Under the pieces are notes generated by a model. That model was given only the letters and a program-made list of their open reading frames with translations, made no database searches and was not told where the DNA came from. Of a DNA stretch of 64,000 nt, positions 23,638 to 33,740 are shown piece after piece (the first letter of the stretch is position 1; each line of letters begins with the position of its first letter). Location of the stretch: contig NC_035178.2 of assembly GCF_001659605.2 (NCBI RefSeq), positions 32,443,127 through 32,507,126 of the forward strand, given 5' to 3'. This DNA comes from Manihot esculenta (Eukaryota > Streptophyta > Magnoliopsida > Malpighiales > Euphorbiaceae). The position numbers were made by a program, and so were the translations under genes.

Positions 23638-25540
23638 TGACTCGCGGTTGTCGAAGCCGGTCAAAAATAACCTTTCTGGTTATCAACAATTTACAACTGC
23701 AGATAGTGGTGAAAGGATCGAATCCACAGGGAATTGAAGACTTACCTATTTTCCTTATCAAGACCAATAAAATAAACTAAAATAAAAATAAACTGCAAAA
23801 GAAGAAAACTAAAAACGAGATAAACTGAAACGAGAAAAAACTGAAAACGAGATAAACTGAAAGTGGAATAAAACTGAAAGAGAAATAAACGGAAAGCAAA
23901 ATAAACTAAAACAAGATAAAACTGAAACCAACTAAACTGTAAGTAAAATGGGGGGGTTTTGAGATTGATTTAATTAATCTAAAACTGAAAGCAATAAAAA
24001 TAAGGCAAATAATAAAAATAAAGAGAAATAAATAATAAGAAAGATCTAGTTGAAGAATTGGATCCACTTTAGTTGTTGGGATTGATCATTGACACTTAGT
24101 TTCCTTTGGGTTGCTTCAATAGATTAGTTATGGAGATGGAAGACGCTTCTCACCACCATTATCTCTCCTTATGATTAAACCAATTAGGGAACATCCTCTA
24201 ATGAATTACTAATTAACAAATTGCCAAGGAACGTCCTTGGGCCTTAGGCATCAAAACAATTGTCAATTGCATTAAGAAATAGAGAGATCCAATCCTAGCT
24301 ATCCAAACGTATAGAGATAACGCTAGATCATACAATTTCCTTGGATTTTATCCCAAGTGTTCTTATGTAAGAATAATTCCAGCAATCACGGACTAAAAAT
24401 TATCCAAACTAACAATTAATTACCTTGCAATCAAGAATCAATTGGCCATATTGATCAAAACAACAAAGCAACAATGGAATTAAGCATGAGATTGCATGAA
24501 TATTGAATAACCAAAAGATAAACCATGTTTGATCAAGTCTCCCAATCCATAAAACAACCAAAGTATCACCTAATCTTCAACTAGAATAAAAGATTTCAGC
24601 CTCTCATGGCTGAAACAAAATTAAAAATAAAAGAAAAGAAGAAAGGTAGAAGAAGAGATGTGAATTCGTAGGTGTCTCCCAAGGGGGGCTTAAGGGCCCT
24701 CTAGAGGCTTCTTATGTGGCTTTTTATAGTTGAGAAGTGTTGCCCTAGGTCATACTTACTGCCCAAGAGGTATTTTCTGCCCAAGATGTGTCTAAAAAGG
24801 AAAGAATCGCGCTTTTCGGCTTCAGAAGGAAGGCTGCGCGAAAATGCACTGCGGAAGGAAGTTGGTGCGCGCGGTTTGGTCTCAGAAAGGGAAGGAGGCG
24901 CAGATTATGCTTCCTAAATAAGTTTAGATGCTGATCTTACTTCCTAATTAGTGTAGAGGCTGCCCAAGGTGCTGCCCATGTGCAACTTGCTGCCCAAGTT
25001 GTTGCAGAAAAGGAAGGTGGCGCGCAGATGGCTCTCAGAAGAGGAAAGCGTGCAGATTGTTTCTGAATAGGAAGGATGCACGAATTTTGATCTTCAAAGG
25101 GGAAGATATGCTTGTTCATACATTCCTTTTTAGGTGGAGCCTCTTTTGAAATTTGAATATTGAATGCAGAAGAGGAAGAGCATCTCTTTGAGATCTTGCT
25201 GCCTAAATAGGAAGATATGACTGCTGCAGTGTGTGCACATCTTTGAACAAGGAAAGAAAGATCTGCGATTTGAATTTCAAATAATCTTCTGACTGAGCTT
25301 TCCATGTTTGCTTTTGCTTCTGCACTTTCCTCATTTGAAAACTTTCCTTTTCTGAAAACTTTCCTTATTTGGAAACTTTCCTTTTTTGGCACTTTTCGGC
25401 AGTTTTAAGAGCATTTTCTCCAGATTGTCTCTTTACACCTAATATCTGCAAAACATAATTAAAACCACAAAATTAAGTAGAAAAGATGTAAATAAACATC
25501 AAGAACGTAATGATAAAATGGACTAAAATATGCTCTATCA
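23638..25540 (-). repeat. 5' LTR of G (1903 bp)
   Basis: Plus-strand reading TGACTCGCGG...GCTCTATCA. TATA box CTATAAAAAG on the minus strand at 24720-24729. Between the TATA and the upstream end (24780-25090) GCGC-containing words (tgcgcg, gcgcgc, gcgcag) are frequent. The 3' part contains an ataaactgaaa tandem array. It is related to LTR H in this window. Confidence 0.85.
23764..23945 (-). repeat. Imperfect tandem array of ATAAACTGAAA units in G's LTR
   Basis: Units of about 16-20 bases built on (g)ataaactgaaa(a/c)g follow one another for some 180 bases. H and the C LTR have no comparable expansion, so it is specific to this LTR type. Confidence 0.7.
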
Positions 25541-27152
25541 TGTGTATATGTATATGTGTATATAACACCTGTACTTACCGTTTGCCAGGGCGTAGACTGG
25601 GCACCTGGACTTTACTACACCTGCCAGGCCGTATAATGGGGTCCTGGTCTTTACTATACTTGCCTGGCCGTAGAATGGGGTCCTGGTCTTCCTGTCTGGA
25701 ACTATTGGATCATTCAGCATTCACCCACATCAACAAATAAGTATGCAATGCAACATAGTCATGGAGTCTAATGCAAACAACCTACTATATGTGCATGATG
25801 TATGAAGTATGCTAAAGGCATTTCTCTGTTCAATTCAAAGAATTAAGTTTAGTTCCACTCACCTCTGGCTAACTGGACTGACTCTGCAGGCTCTGAAAAC
25901 GCTGGAGCAGTACTCACTGCTGCTCTCTCTGGTTCCTCTGGTCTGTACCTATACAGATGGACTCAAATGAGGAACCAAACTAGCTTATGAATAACTCTAT
26001 TAAACTCCCCAAGAATCCCCTTAAACTCACTCAAACATCTATGCAAAGCATGCAAAGGAAGGCTGGACAGAACACTTTCGGCGGCAGGTTCGGCAGCCGA
26101 AAGTCCTCTCCAGAGACGAAACTCAAGCACCTTTGGCGGCCGAATCTCTACTTTTGGCAGCCGAACCCTTTCGGGGGCAAGTTTCGGAGGCTGAAAGGCA
26201 CTCCAGAGACGAAAGTATCTAACCTTCGGTGGCACCTTCGGCGGCCGAACTCCCCTCCAGAGCCGAAAGTCCAAAAGCTCGGGGGCAAGCTTGGGTAGCC
26301 GAAGCCACTTCCTCATGGGTTCGGCGGCCAAATGTACCTTCGGCGGCCGAACCTGAGTTCATCCACAAGGCAGAAACTTGCTCTGCCTCTCGCCTAAAGC
26401 ACCAAAACTCATTCCAACTCATACACCTCAATTCCTCAACTTGCATACACTCATGTATATGCTTAAAGGGGTCAAAAACTACCTAAAAAACCCCAACAAC
26501 ACAAACACATAACACATAAACAAGCTTTTCTCACAAAAATCACCAAAAACTCTCCTTTTAACCTATTTATGCAACTCTCTCCATACACCCCATAAAACCT
26601 TCAGAAAACATAAAAACAAGCTCAGGATCTTCACTTACCTCTTGAAATCAAGAAGATGAACGATCCTAACGTGGAGTTTTGAAGCAACTCTCCTTCAAAC
26701 TCTCCAAAATGCACAACTTTGTGTTTTAAGCTCAAAACCTTCAAAATAACATAAAACTCAATCAAATCTTTGAAAGATTTAATACAAACAGGAAGAAATA
26801 CTCACAAAGGATAGGGTCTCACCTCAGAACGTGAAAGAAAACAATGATGTTTATCCTTTCAACCGACTGAGGGCCATTTATAGGTGGCTGGCCAGACCAC
26901 CTTCGGCGGCCTATCGTGAAACCGAAAGCCATGCATGTTCGGCGGCCGAACCTCAACTTCGGCGGCCGAACCTGGCTTTTCTGCCTTGGTTCATGTCACT
27001 CAAAAATTCATTTCCTTATGCTTAAAACTTGATGAACATATCAAAACATTTAAGAAAAACATAATTCTAACCCTTCTAGAGACTTCCGACATCCTGGACT
27101 CCACCGAAAAGTAGAATTCTGATGCCGGACTCTAGCCGGGTATTACAAGTAA

Positions 27153-27490
27153 ATTTGGAAATTATGCATCATGAGCATACTGACCTCACCCTAACCGGCA
27201 AGCCAACCCTACTGGATTTGCATGCCTTGGACGACATGGGGTTGCTTCGTAAGGTTGGGGGTGTTTTCTCTCTTGCACTTGCAAGACCAGTGATACCACG
27301 CCACAAGCGTGTCTTCCAAAAAAATGTTGCACATCAGGCATAAGCTTCACAAACACCAGCTCCACCTATAGCAGCACAGCAAGCAACAGAAGAAGCACCT
27401 ACTGGTGCACCACAAAAACCCTCAGTAGAGACCTGCCTGGATTGAATTGAAGAAAGAATTCTGCATATGGAGGGACTACTGTAGCTATTG
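27153..27490 (+). pseudogene. D ORF3, part 2 (C-terminal end)
   Basis: Resumes after E's duplicated agtaa and continues the frame from 14808: LEIMHHEHTDLTLTGKPTLLDLHALDDMGL, RHKRVFQKN. A TAA near 27340 is followed by an Ala/Pro/Gln-rich tail and a short helix (EERILHMEGLL). A matching tail is retained in C at about 30200-30300 on the minus strand (RIEDKMQHMEHLL), so this is the normal ORF3 end in the family. No enzyme motif. Function unknown. Confidence 0.6.
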
Positions 27491-27743
27491 GTGACTCACC
27501 TCCTACCCAAAAACCATCAGCGCCCGTGATTTGGCCACGGATTTGGCCAGATCAACACCCTAGGAAGTCCCTTTTCTCTCTATTTAAATATTTCACATTG
27601 AGGACAATGGCTAGGCTAGGCTAGGTGTGCGGGTACTGTTGCACTACCTTTGATTGACTCACTGTATATAGTTTTAGTTTTTATGCATGTTTCTTTTCAC
27701 TTTTCACACATATTTATTTTCTTTTTCCTTTTCTTTTGAACTT
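27491..27743 (+). other. D 3' non-coding region up to C insertion, with internal PPT-like tract
   Basis: Non-coding. Includes gatttggcc motifs (27519-27552) and an internal polypurine-like block at about 27598-27637, reading ttgaggacaatg then ctaggtgtgcgggta. This resembles the true PPT block at 51829-51860. Ends with the duplication aactt (27739-27743) made by C. Confidence 0.65.
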
Positions 27744-29149
27744 TGATAGCGGTTGTCGAAGCCGTCAAAAATAAACCTATTATCAACCAACAAAATAATT
27801 TGCAGATAGTGGCAATAGGGTCGAACCACAGGGATTTGACACTATGAATTTTCCTATTAATGACTTGGACAAATAATAAAAGTAAATAAAAGAGGGGGGG
27901 TTTGTTTTGAAGAGTTAAAGCTGAATAAAAGAAAGCAGTAATTAAATGAGTAAATCAATGGGAGAAGGATTCTAGTTGAAGTATGGATCTATTTCAGCTT
28001 GTTAGAATTAATCATTGATCTTTTTGATACTCCTATTTATTTCAATAAATTAGTTTAGGATGTGGAAGACGCTTCTCACAATCCAAATTCCTCCTTAGTT
28101 CTAGTTTGATTAGGAAACGTTCGCTAATCAAACACTAGTTAACAAGTTTCCAAGGAACGTCCTTGGGGCTTTTAGCATCGAACAATTGTTAACTGCCTTA
28201 AGACTTAGAGAAACCTAATTCTATCCTTGCCTACCGTGTGGTCAAGTTTAGATTATGCAACCGATTATACTTGAGTTTAAACAACCTAAGCAATTACGGA
28301 CCTAAATCATTCAAACAATATATTACTTAAGCAATTAAAAGCAACAGGCCTTAATTGATTCTAAAAGCAAAGCAATAATTATAGAAAGATCAAGTTGCAT
28401 AAATATTGAAAGTAAACAAGAGTTTAATAATGGAGATTTAAATCTCTCAATTCATCACAAACTGAATTTTTCCAACTTCAACTAGAAAAGACAAGTGTTT
28501 AGCCACTCATGGTGGATAAAATACACAAAAGAGAAGAAGAAAGGAAGATGGAGGGTGGCTGCCGAATTTCTGCAGTGTAGCCGATGGTGAAGAGATGATT
28601 TTTTGCTGGTTTGAGGCTGCCTCCTTTTATAGGTGAAGAGTCCTAATCCAATTAGGACTTGGAATCCTAATTTGAATTGGTCTTTTTGTGGTCTTTTACT
28701 CCTTCTTTGCTTTTGTATTTAATTATGGATAAATTCTTCTTCTTGAGAAAGTCTTTCTTGGAGTGACTCTTGGAGATGTCCTAGGATTGATCTTGAAGTG
28801 TTTGAAGTAGGATAGGACTTTAATGCTTTTGGATTTTGAATTTTGCCTCTTTCTCGCGCTGCTGTCCGCCTTTGCTTCAGTTTGATTTGGGCAGTTGATT
28901 TGCCCAAATAACTTGCCCCAATCGCTTACGCAAGTCAGTCCCAGTTTTCTACTTCAGCTTGATTTGTGCAGTGATTTGGCCAAATCACTTTGACCCAATC
29001 ACTTTTCCAGCTTTTTCTGCACTTTTTCTCCAACTTTTCATTTTCTTCCTTTTCTGTAAAAACATGACAAAAATCATAAATTAATTTGGAAATTATGTAA
29101 TTAAGCAGTAATAAAGATAATAAAAATGTGGCTAAATTATGTTTGATCA
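27744..29149 (-). repeat. 3' LTR of C (1406 bp)
   Basis: Plus-strand TGATAGCGGTTG...GTTTGATCA. TATA box CTATAAAAGG on the minus strand at 28623-28632. Five or so GATTTGGGCA/CAAATCA-type words lie at 28870-29010. Confidence 0.93.
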
Positions 29150-29150
29150 A

Positions 29151-29163
29151 ATACCCCCACGCC
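29151..29163 (-). other. Polypurine tract of C
   Basis: Minus strand GGCGTGGGGGTAT beside the 3' LTR, preceded by the block ctugaggacaag-like sequence written here in DNA as cttgaggacaag at 29176-29187. Confidence 0.8.
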
Positions 29164-30176
29164 TAGCTTTTTGCTTGTCCTCAAGTAACAAATAACTTTG
29201 TCAATCAAGCTTCTTTTTCTTTTGAGCCTAAGTACCACTTAATCAGCTCCCCTAGACTCCCAAATTGAAGTATTATAGTATAGAGTACTTCAGGCCTAAG
29301 GTTGTTCTCCCTTTTCCTTGTTTCCTTTCACCTACCATGGCCAAGAGAAAGGTTTTTGGTTCAATCATACTTATTCTTTTGTTTTAAGCTTGATGCAACC
29401 CTCTAAGAGTAACTTGCCCTTCTTGTTAAGCACACTTGTTATTCAGCAGCACTTTTTCTTTATTCTTGCCTGAAAAAGTCACAAACCTTTTTATGCGAAG
29501 GTGCATATTGGTGATACCCACCCCCGGTTACTCAGTTAGTCACTTATTCAAGTAGCTACTAGCTCTGTTCATAGCTCTTTTGACCATTGGAACAAGTTTA
29601 TGATTTGTGCTTTGTGCTGGTTTTCTTTTTCTTTTCTTTTCATAACAGTTTGGGCAAATTAGCTCATAGGGAGTTATACTAACTTTTTATTTGCATGTAT
29701 TTATATTTTTATTTTCCTTAACCACAGCAAATATAAGGATTCAATTCAAGAAAAGAACTTCCAAAGTGAAGGTAGCACACTGTAATTGATTCAATTTAGG
29801 CTTAAAGGGGTGGAAAATCAATGGGGTCATGAGATAGGAAGCTTTTTTAACCTTGTTATCTATGCTGAGTAGAGCAAAAGCTGATACAAAATTCTGTGTG
29901 TGCAGAAAGTGAAAAATTTGTGCAAAAGAAAAATGTGTGAAAGGGAAAAAAAAATTTTGGTGTATGTTATAGGGTAAAAAGATGCAAGAAGAAACAAAAA
30001 GAAAGCAAAAGATGAAAAAAGAAAACAAAAGATGGTGCAAACAGTGCAAAAATATTCCCCCAATACCCCCACACCTAGCCTAGGCATTGTCCTCAATGCA
30101 AAACATATAAAGGAAAAGAAGAGAGAAAGGGACTTCCTAGCTAGTGGGTGATTTGGTCAAGTGATTTGGGCAAATC
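29164..30176 (-). other. C 3' non-coding region with a second, internal PPT-like block
   Basis: About 1 kb without a coding frame. At 30058-30096 the minus strand reads ttgaggacaatgcctaggct followed by aggtgtgggggtattggggg, a near copy of the terminal PPT block 0.9 kb away. D has the same pair (27598-27637 and 51829-51860). The rest is A/T-rich with no recognised signal. Confidence 0.7.
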
Positions 30177-30862
30177 ACTCGGCCAAATCACTGGTGATGA
30201 TGGTCTGCGTGCAGAAAATTGTCCACCAGCAGTTATAGCAGGTGCTCCATGTGCTGCATCTTGTCTTCGATTCTGGTGAGATGAGCCTCCACCGAATGGT
30301 CTTGAGGTGCCTTTTATGTCCTCCAAGGTCCACCCAATTGCTTTCTTGTGTTTCCTCAACACCTTTAGGAGTTTTTCCTCTTCTTGCTGGCTGAGTTGAT
30401 TGGATACTATGACTAGAAGTGTATTTCCAGCCCCCAAGTAGGTATATTTGAGGTGCCCTGGTAAGGGTTTCAGATCTGGTGCAGTTGCTTGCTATCTGCT
30501 CACTGATTTGGACAGATCATCTGCTGTTTGTTCTGATGATCTAGCCAAATTGCTCCTGATTATATCTGGTTGCTCCAGTGATTTGGGCAAGTCAGGATTT
30601 GCTTGTTCTGGTGATTTGGGCAGATCATCCGCAACCAGTAAGGTACAGCAGGCTGTTTCGTCTGTCTTTGTGTTGTTGTTGTCCATGACTTCTTGCCTGC
30701 ATAAACCATCATAAAGTAAATTATCTTGATCAAAATCAAAAATTTCTTGACTTAAATCATCAATAATATCAAGGCCATAAATAGGAGAAACATCATTGGG
30801 AAATTTCATGGCATCATAAACATTAAACTTGATAACTTCCCCTTCAAACCCCATAGTTAATG
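30177..30862 (-). pseudogene. C protease C-terminus, DLPKS-repeat linker and RT start fused to ORF3 tail
   Basis: Directly continues the protease of C from the other side of B (TMGFEGEVIKFNVYDAMKFP). Then come an acidic linker and several DLPKS/NLARS/DLSKS units (30480-30640) encoded by gatttgcccaaatc-type DNA. After a TAG near 30492 the frame gives the pre-RT segment LKPLPGHLKYTYL and HKKAIGWTLEDIKGTS. Here the sequence jumps to the ORF3 end (the helix RIEDKMQHMEHLL in another frame), so the RT core, RNase H and integrase are absent. Non-functional. Confidence 0.8.
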
Positions 30863-33131
30863 TGTAACGACCCAAAATCCGGACCGCTACCGGCGCTAGG
30901 ATCCAGATCGGCATAAGGCCGCCGGGAACCATAGCAAGCCTGACATAACCTGTAATCCTGTTTAATCCCATACATGATCAACAATACTCATAAACCTGTA
31001 AACATTCTCATATAACAACCAAGCTCAACCTGTACATAAACATAAACATAACATAAACCTCCACTGGAGCCCTCATCAAATGCTCCAATGGGGTATCTCA
31101 TCATACATCAGCTTGGTTGAAACATAAGCTCATATCTCATATCATAAAGACCATGTACATACAAGTGGGATTAACAATCTGTATTGGTCAAGCACAACTC
31201 TATCCTCAATATTCAAAATTTCATAACATAACTTAAAACTCTTTTACATTACATCATAATACAATTTTCATGTCCACAATCTAACTATTACATAACATCA
31301 CTTCATACTCTGGCTAACCTCCTGGTCTACCCTGTACCTGCACATCTGGGGTTAGGGGAGAGGGGTGAGCTATAAAGCCCAGTGAGCAGAATAGAGAAAA
31401 ACATATATTAAATATTTCATGCTTCCATGAAATGCAACACATCACAAACATATCACATAAGGATGGTATTGTCACCTATAGTCCTCAACATAGTCTAATC
31501 GTGCCAGGGGCGTAGAATGGGCCTCACTGGTCTTTCTCTTACATACATAACATAACATAACATTCCAATATGCCAGGGGCGTAGAATGGGCCTCACTGGT
31601 CTTTCTCTTAACATAGTCCAGGGGCGTAGAATGGGCCTCACTGGCAATCCATACCGTATCATCATCATATCATACCATAGGAGGACTAGAGGATCATTCA
31701 ATAGCCAATCCGCATCCACATCATATTATGCAATGCAACATATTCGTGAATACTAATGTAAACAACCTAAAATATATCATGGCATATATGATGCATGAAC
31801 ATGCTCCAAAAAGTTATATTTCATTTATTTAAAAACTTAAGGTTCATTCCACTCACCTCTGGCTGAAGCTCTACAGACTCTGAAGCAGCTATCTCACTGC
31901 TGAGGTCCTCGGTTCCTCGGGTCCGAACCTACACAGGTGGACTCCAATGAGGGACCAAACATATATAAACATAACTCTAATAAACTTCCCCAAAAACCCC
32001 CTAAAACATCCTGAAACATCTCATAGAAATATGCATGAAATGGCTGAACAGGGCACTTTCGGCGGCACCTTCGGCGGCCGAAAGTCCTGGACAGATCCGA
32101 AAGTCGGGCACTTTCGGCGGCACCTTCGGCGGCCGAAAGTCCCAGACAGAGACGAAAGTCTCTTTTCGGGGGCAACTTCGGCAGCCGAATGCTGCCTCCA
32201 CAAAGGGGGTTCGGGGCCGAAACTCCCTTCGGCGGCCGAACCTGAGCTTCTCCCGAAGGGCAGAAACTCAGCTCCTCTATGCACATTTTGCCTCCCAAGC
32301 TCAGATCATGCAAAAACTAGTTCTAAAACATGCATACTTCACATACATTACACCTAGGGGTCTCAAACTATCATATACCCCATCTACAACACTTCCAACA
32401 ACACATAAACAAGCTACATTGTTCATCAAAGCATTAAAACCCATAAACTCAACATATACCCTAACATGCATTTCTACCCATAGATCTTGCATAAAACTTA
32501 TTTAAAACACATAAGGAGCTTAAGATCGGCTCTTACCTCTTGAAGATCGAGAGGGAGACGACTTAAACTTGGAGATCCACGAAAATGAGCTCCTGAGTTC
32601 CCAAAGCTCCAAAACTTGTTTCAAAAGCTTAGATCTTCAAAACCAAGGGAAAACAAGTGAAAATCTTGAAAGATTTAGAGGAAGAACATCAAAAATGGGT
32701 GAGGGGCGGCGGAAAGCTCACCTTGGCCGAAAATGGGGAAAACTCGCCCGTTTTCGGCTAAGGGACCCTTTTATAGTGGCTGGCCAGACCACGTTCGGGG
32801 GCCGAATGTGCCTCCGCATGCATGCCATGTTCGGCGGCCGAACTTGACTTTCGGCGGCCGAACCTGAACTTCCCTCACTCATGCTTTCGGGGGCCTAACG
32901 TGCCTCCAAAACGCATGCATGTTCGGCGGCCGAACTTGACTTTCGACGGCCGAACCTGGGTTTTCCTCCAAGGACTTTTCATGCAAAAACTCATTCAATT
33001 TCATACTCAAAATCATTAAAAACATGAAAACATCTTATAAAAACATGATTCTACCCTCCTAGAGGTCTCCGACATCCGAGATTCCACCGGACGGTAGGAA
33101 TTCCGATACCGGAGTCTAGCCGGGTATTACA
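30863..33131 (-). repeat. 3' LTR of B (2269 bp)
   Basis: TGTAACGACCC...GGGTATTACA. Three GCCAGGGGCGTAGAATGGG repeats (31498-31650), GC-motif clusters at 32055-32260 and 32790-32960, TATA box on the minus strand at 32766-32776. Confidence 0.95.
31498..31650 (-). repeat. Tandem repeats (GCCAGGGGCGTAGAATGGGCCTCACTGG type) in B LTR
   Basis: Three units of about 30 conserved bases separated by variable spacers. The same unit, with changes, is in every Tekay-like LTR here: 1346-1436 (I), 4536-4612 (K), 6558-6715 (J), 9558-9592 (L), 15426-15622 and 25575-25700 (E), 45774-45926 (B 5'), 35140-35330 and 39596-39790 (A), 53871-54090 (F). It lies in the transcribed, U5-side part of the LTR. Confidence 0.8.
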
Positions 33132-33144
33132 TTCTCCCCCCCTT
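33132..33144 (-). other. Polypurine tract of B
   Basis: Minus strand AAGGGGGGGAGAA immediately before the 3' LTR. Confidence 0.85.
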
Positions 33145-33230
33145 AAGAACATTCGTCCCTGAATGTTCCTCAACTAACACATGCATAAAAAAACAACATA
33201 ACATACGTACAAAACACATAGGGACTAACC

Positions 33231-33740
33231 TTAAAAGAGGTGGGGATATTGCTGGAGCATAGACTCCCGTGTCTCCCAAGTGCATTCTTCTATGTTGTGG
33301 TGGTTCCAAAGGACTTTCACCATTGGGATTTCCTTGTTTCTCAACTTTCTGATCTGAGTGTCTAGGATCCGTACTGGCTGCTCTACATAGGTGAGATCCT
33401 CTTGGATCTCTACATCAGGCTCACTAAGAACCTTGCTCGGATCTGACACATACTTTCTTAACATGGAAACATGGAAAACCGGATGGATTCTTTCCATAGA
33501 TGTAGGCAAGTCCAGCTTGTACGATACACTCCCAATCTTTTGCAAGACTTCGAAGGGTCCGATGTACCATGGAGCTAGCTTACCCTTTTTACCAAACCGA
33601 ACCACCCCTTTCATTGGAGACACCTTGAGCAATACTAGATCCCCCTCCTGAAACTCTACTAGTCTTCTGCGGATGTCTGCATAACTCTTCTGTCTGCTCG
33701 CAGCCGTCTTGATTCTCTCTCTGATGATGGGTACCACCCT
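33231..33740 (-). CDS. B gag-pol, C-terminal part: end of integrase and chromodomain
   Basis: The last 169 or so codons of B's polyprotein, cut off from the rest by A. The integrase C-terminal domain ([39 protein letters not shown]) is followed by a segment with [20 protein letters not shown] and [17 protein letters not shown], ending QYPHLF. This is the usual chromodomain-type tail of Tekay/Del chromoviruses, thought to steer integration to marked chromatin. The frame is in phase with the upstream part at 40393-44879 if A and one copy of accct are ignored. Stop at 33231-33233. Confidence 0.9.
   Translation of the reverse strand, partial: RVVPIIRERIKTAASRQKSYADIRRRLVEFQEGDLVLLKVSPMKGVVRFGKKGKLAPWYIGPFEVLQKIGSVSYKLDLPTSMERIHPVFHVSMLRKYVSDPSKVLSEPDVEIQEDLTYVEQPVRILDTQIRKLRNKEIPMVKVLWNHHNIEECTWETRESMLQQYPHLF

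Larger units (their letters stand above)
22429..25540 (-). mobile_element. Element G: truncated Athila-like element in E's 5' LTR
   Basis: Contains a complete 5' LTR (23638-25540), a tRNA-Asp PBS and a shortened gag/protease-linker ORF, then stops at the start of RT where it fuses to E's LTR. RT, integrase, ORF3 and the 3' LTR are gone. The right end abuts the E LTR cleanly. No target duplication can be checked because the left end was deleted. Confidence 0.85.
14809..27147 (-). mobile_element. Element E: full-length, decayed Tekay-like retrotransposon
   Basis: Both LTRs (14809-17075; 22318-27147, interrupted by G), PPT, gag-pol and PBS are present, with the duplication agtaa at 14804-14808 and 27148-27152. 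The two LTRs differ at roughly 2% by eye, so it is older than A and B. It sits in ORF3 of D, which can be read across the site. Gag-pol has one frameshift and two stops. Confidence 0.95.
22318..27147 (-). repeat. 5' LTR of E, with part replaced by element G
   Basis: LTR pieces 22318-22428 and 25541-27147 match the 3' LTR. Between them lies G, and about 555 bp of LTR (the equivalent of about 14918-15475) are missing. At the left joint the 7 bases ctcatac belong to both the LTR and G coding sequence, so the joint looks like a microhomology-mediated deletion. GC-motif clusters are at 26078-26355 and 26900-26970, with the TATA box at 26874-26883. Confidence 0.9.
13671..27490 (+). other. Interruption of D ORF3 by E (context)
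   Basis: The bases before E (ctagcagtaa) and after it (agtaaatttggaaatt) give one continuous frame once one agtaa is dropped. This proves E landed inside an already existing ORF3 and fixes the order of insertion (D before E). Confidence 0.85.

Noticed and set aside
22893..23767. Plus-strand ORFs over G (for example 23172-23603)
   Set aside because: Hydrophobic shadow frames of the Gag-like remnant and the leader.
29741..30096. Phe-rich minus-strand ORFs in C's 3' non-coding DNA
   Set aside because: T/C-rich low-complexity sequence; no homologous frame in D at the same place.
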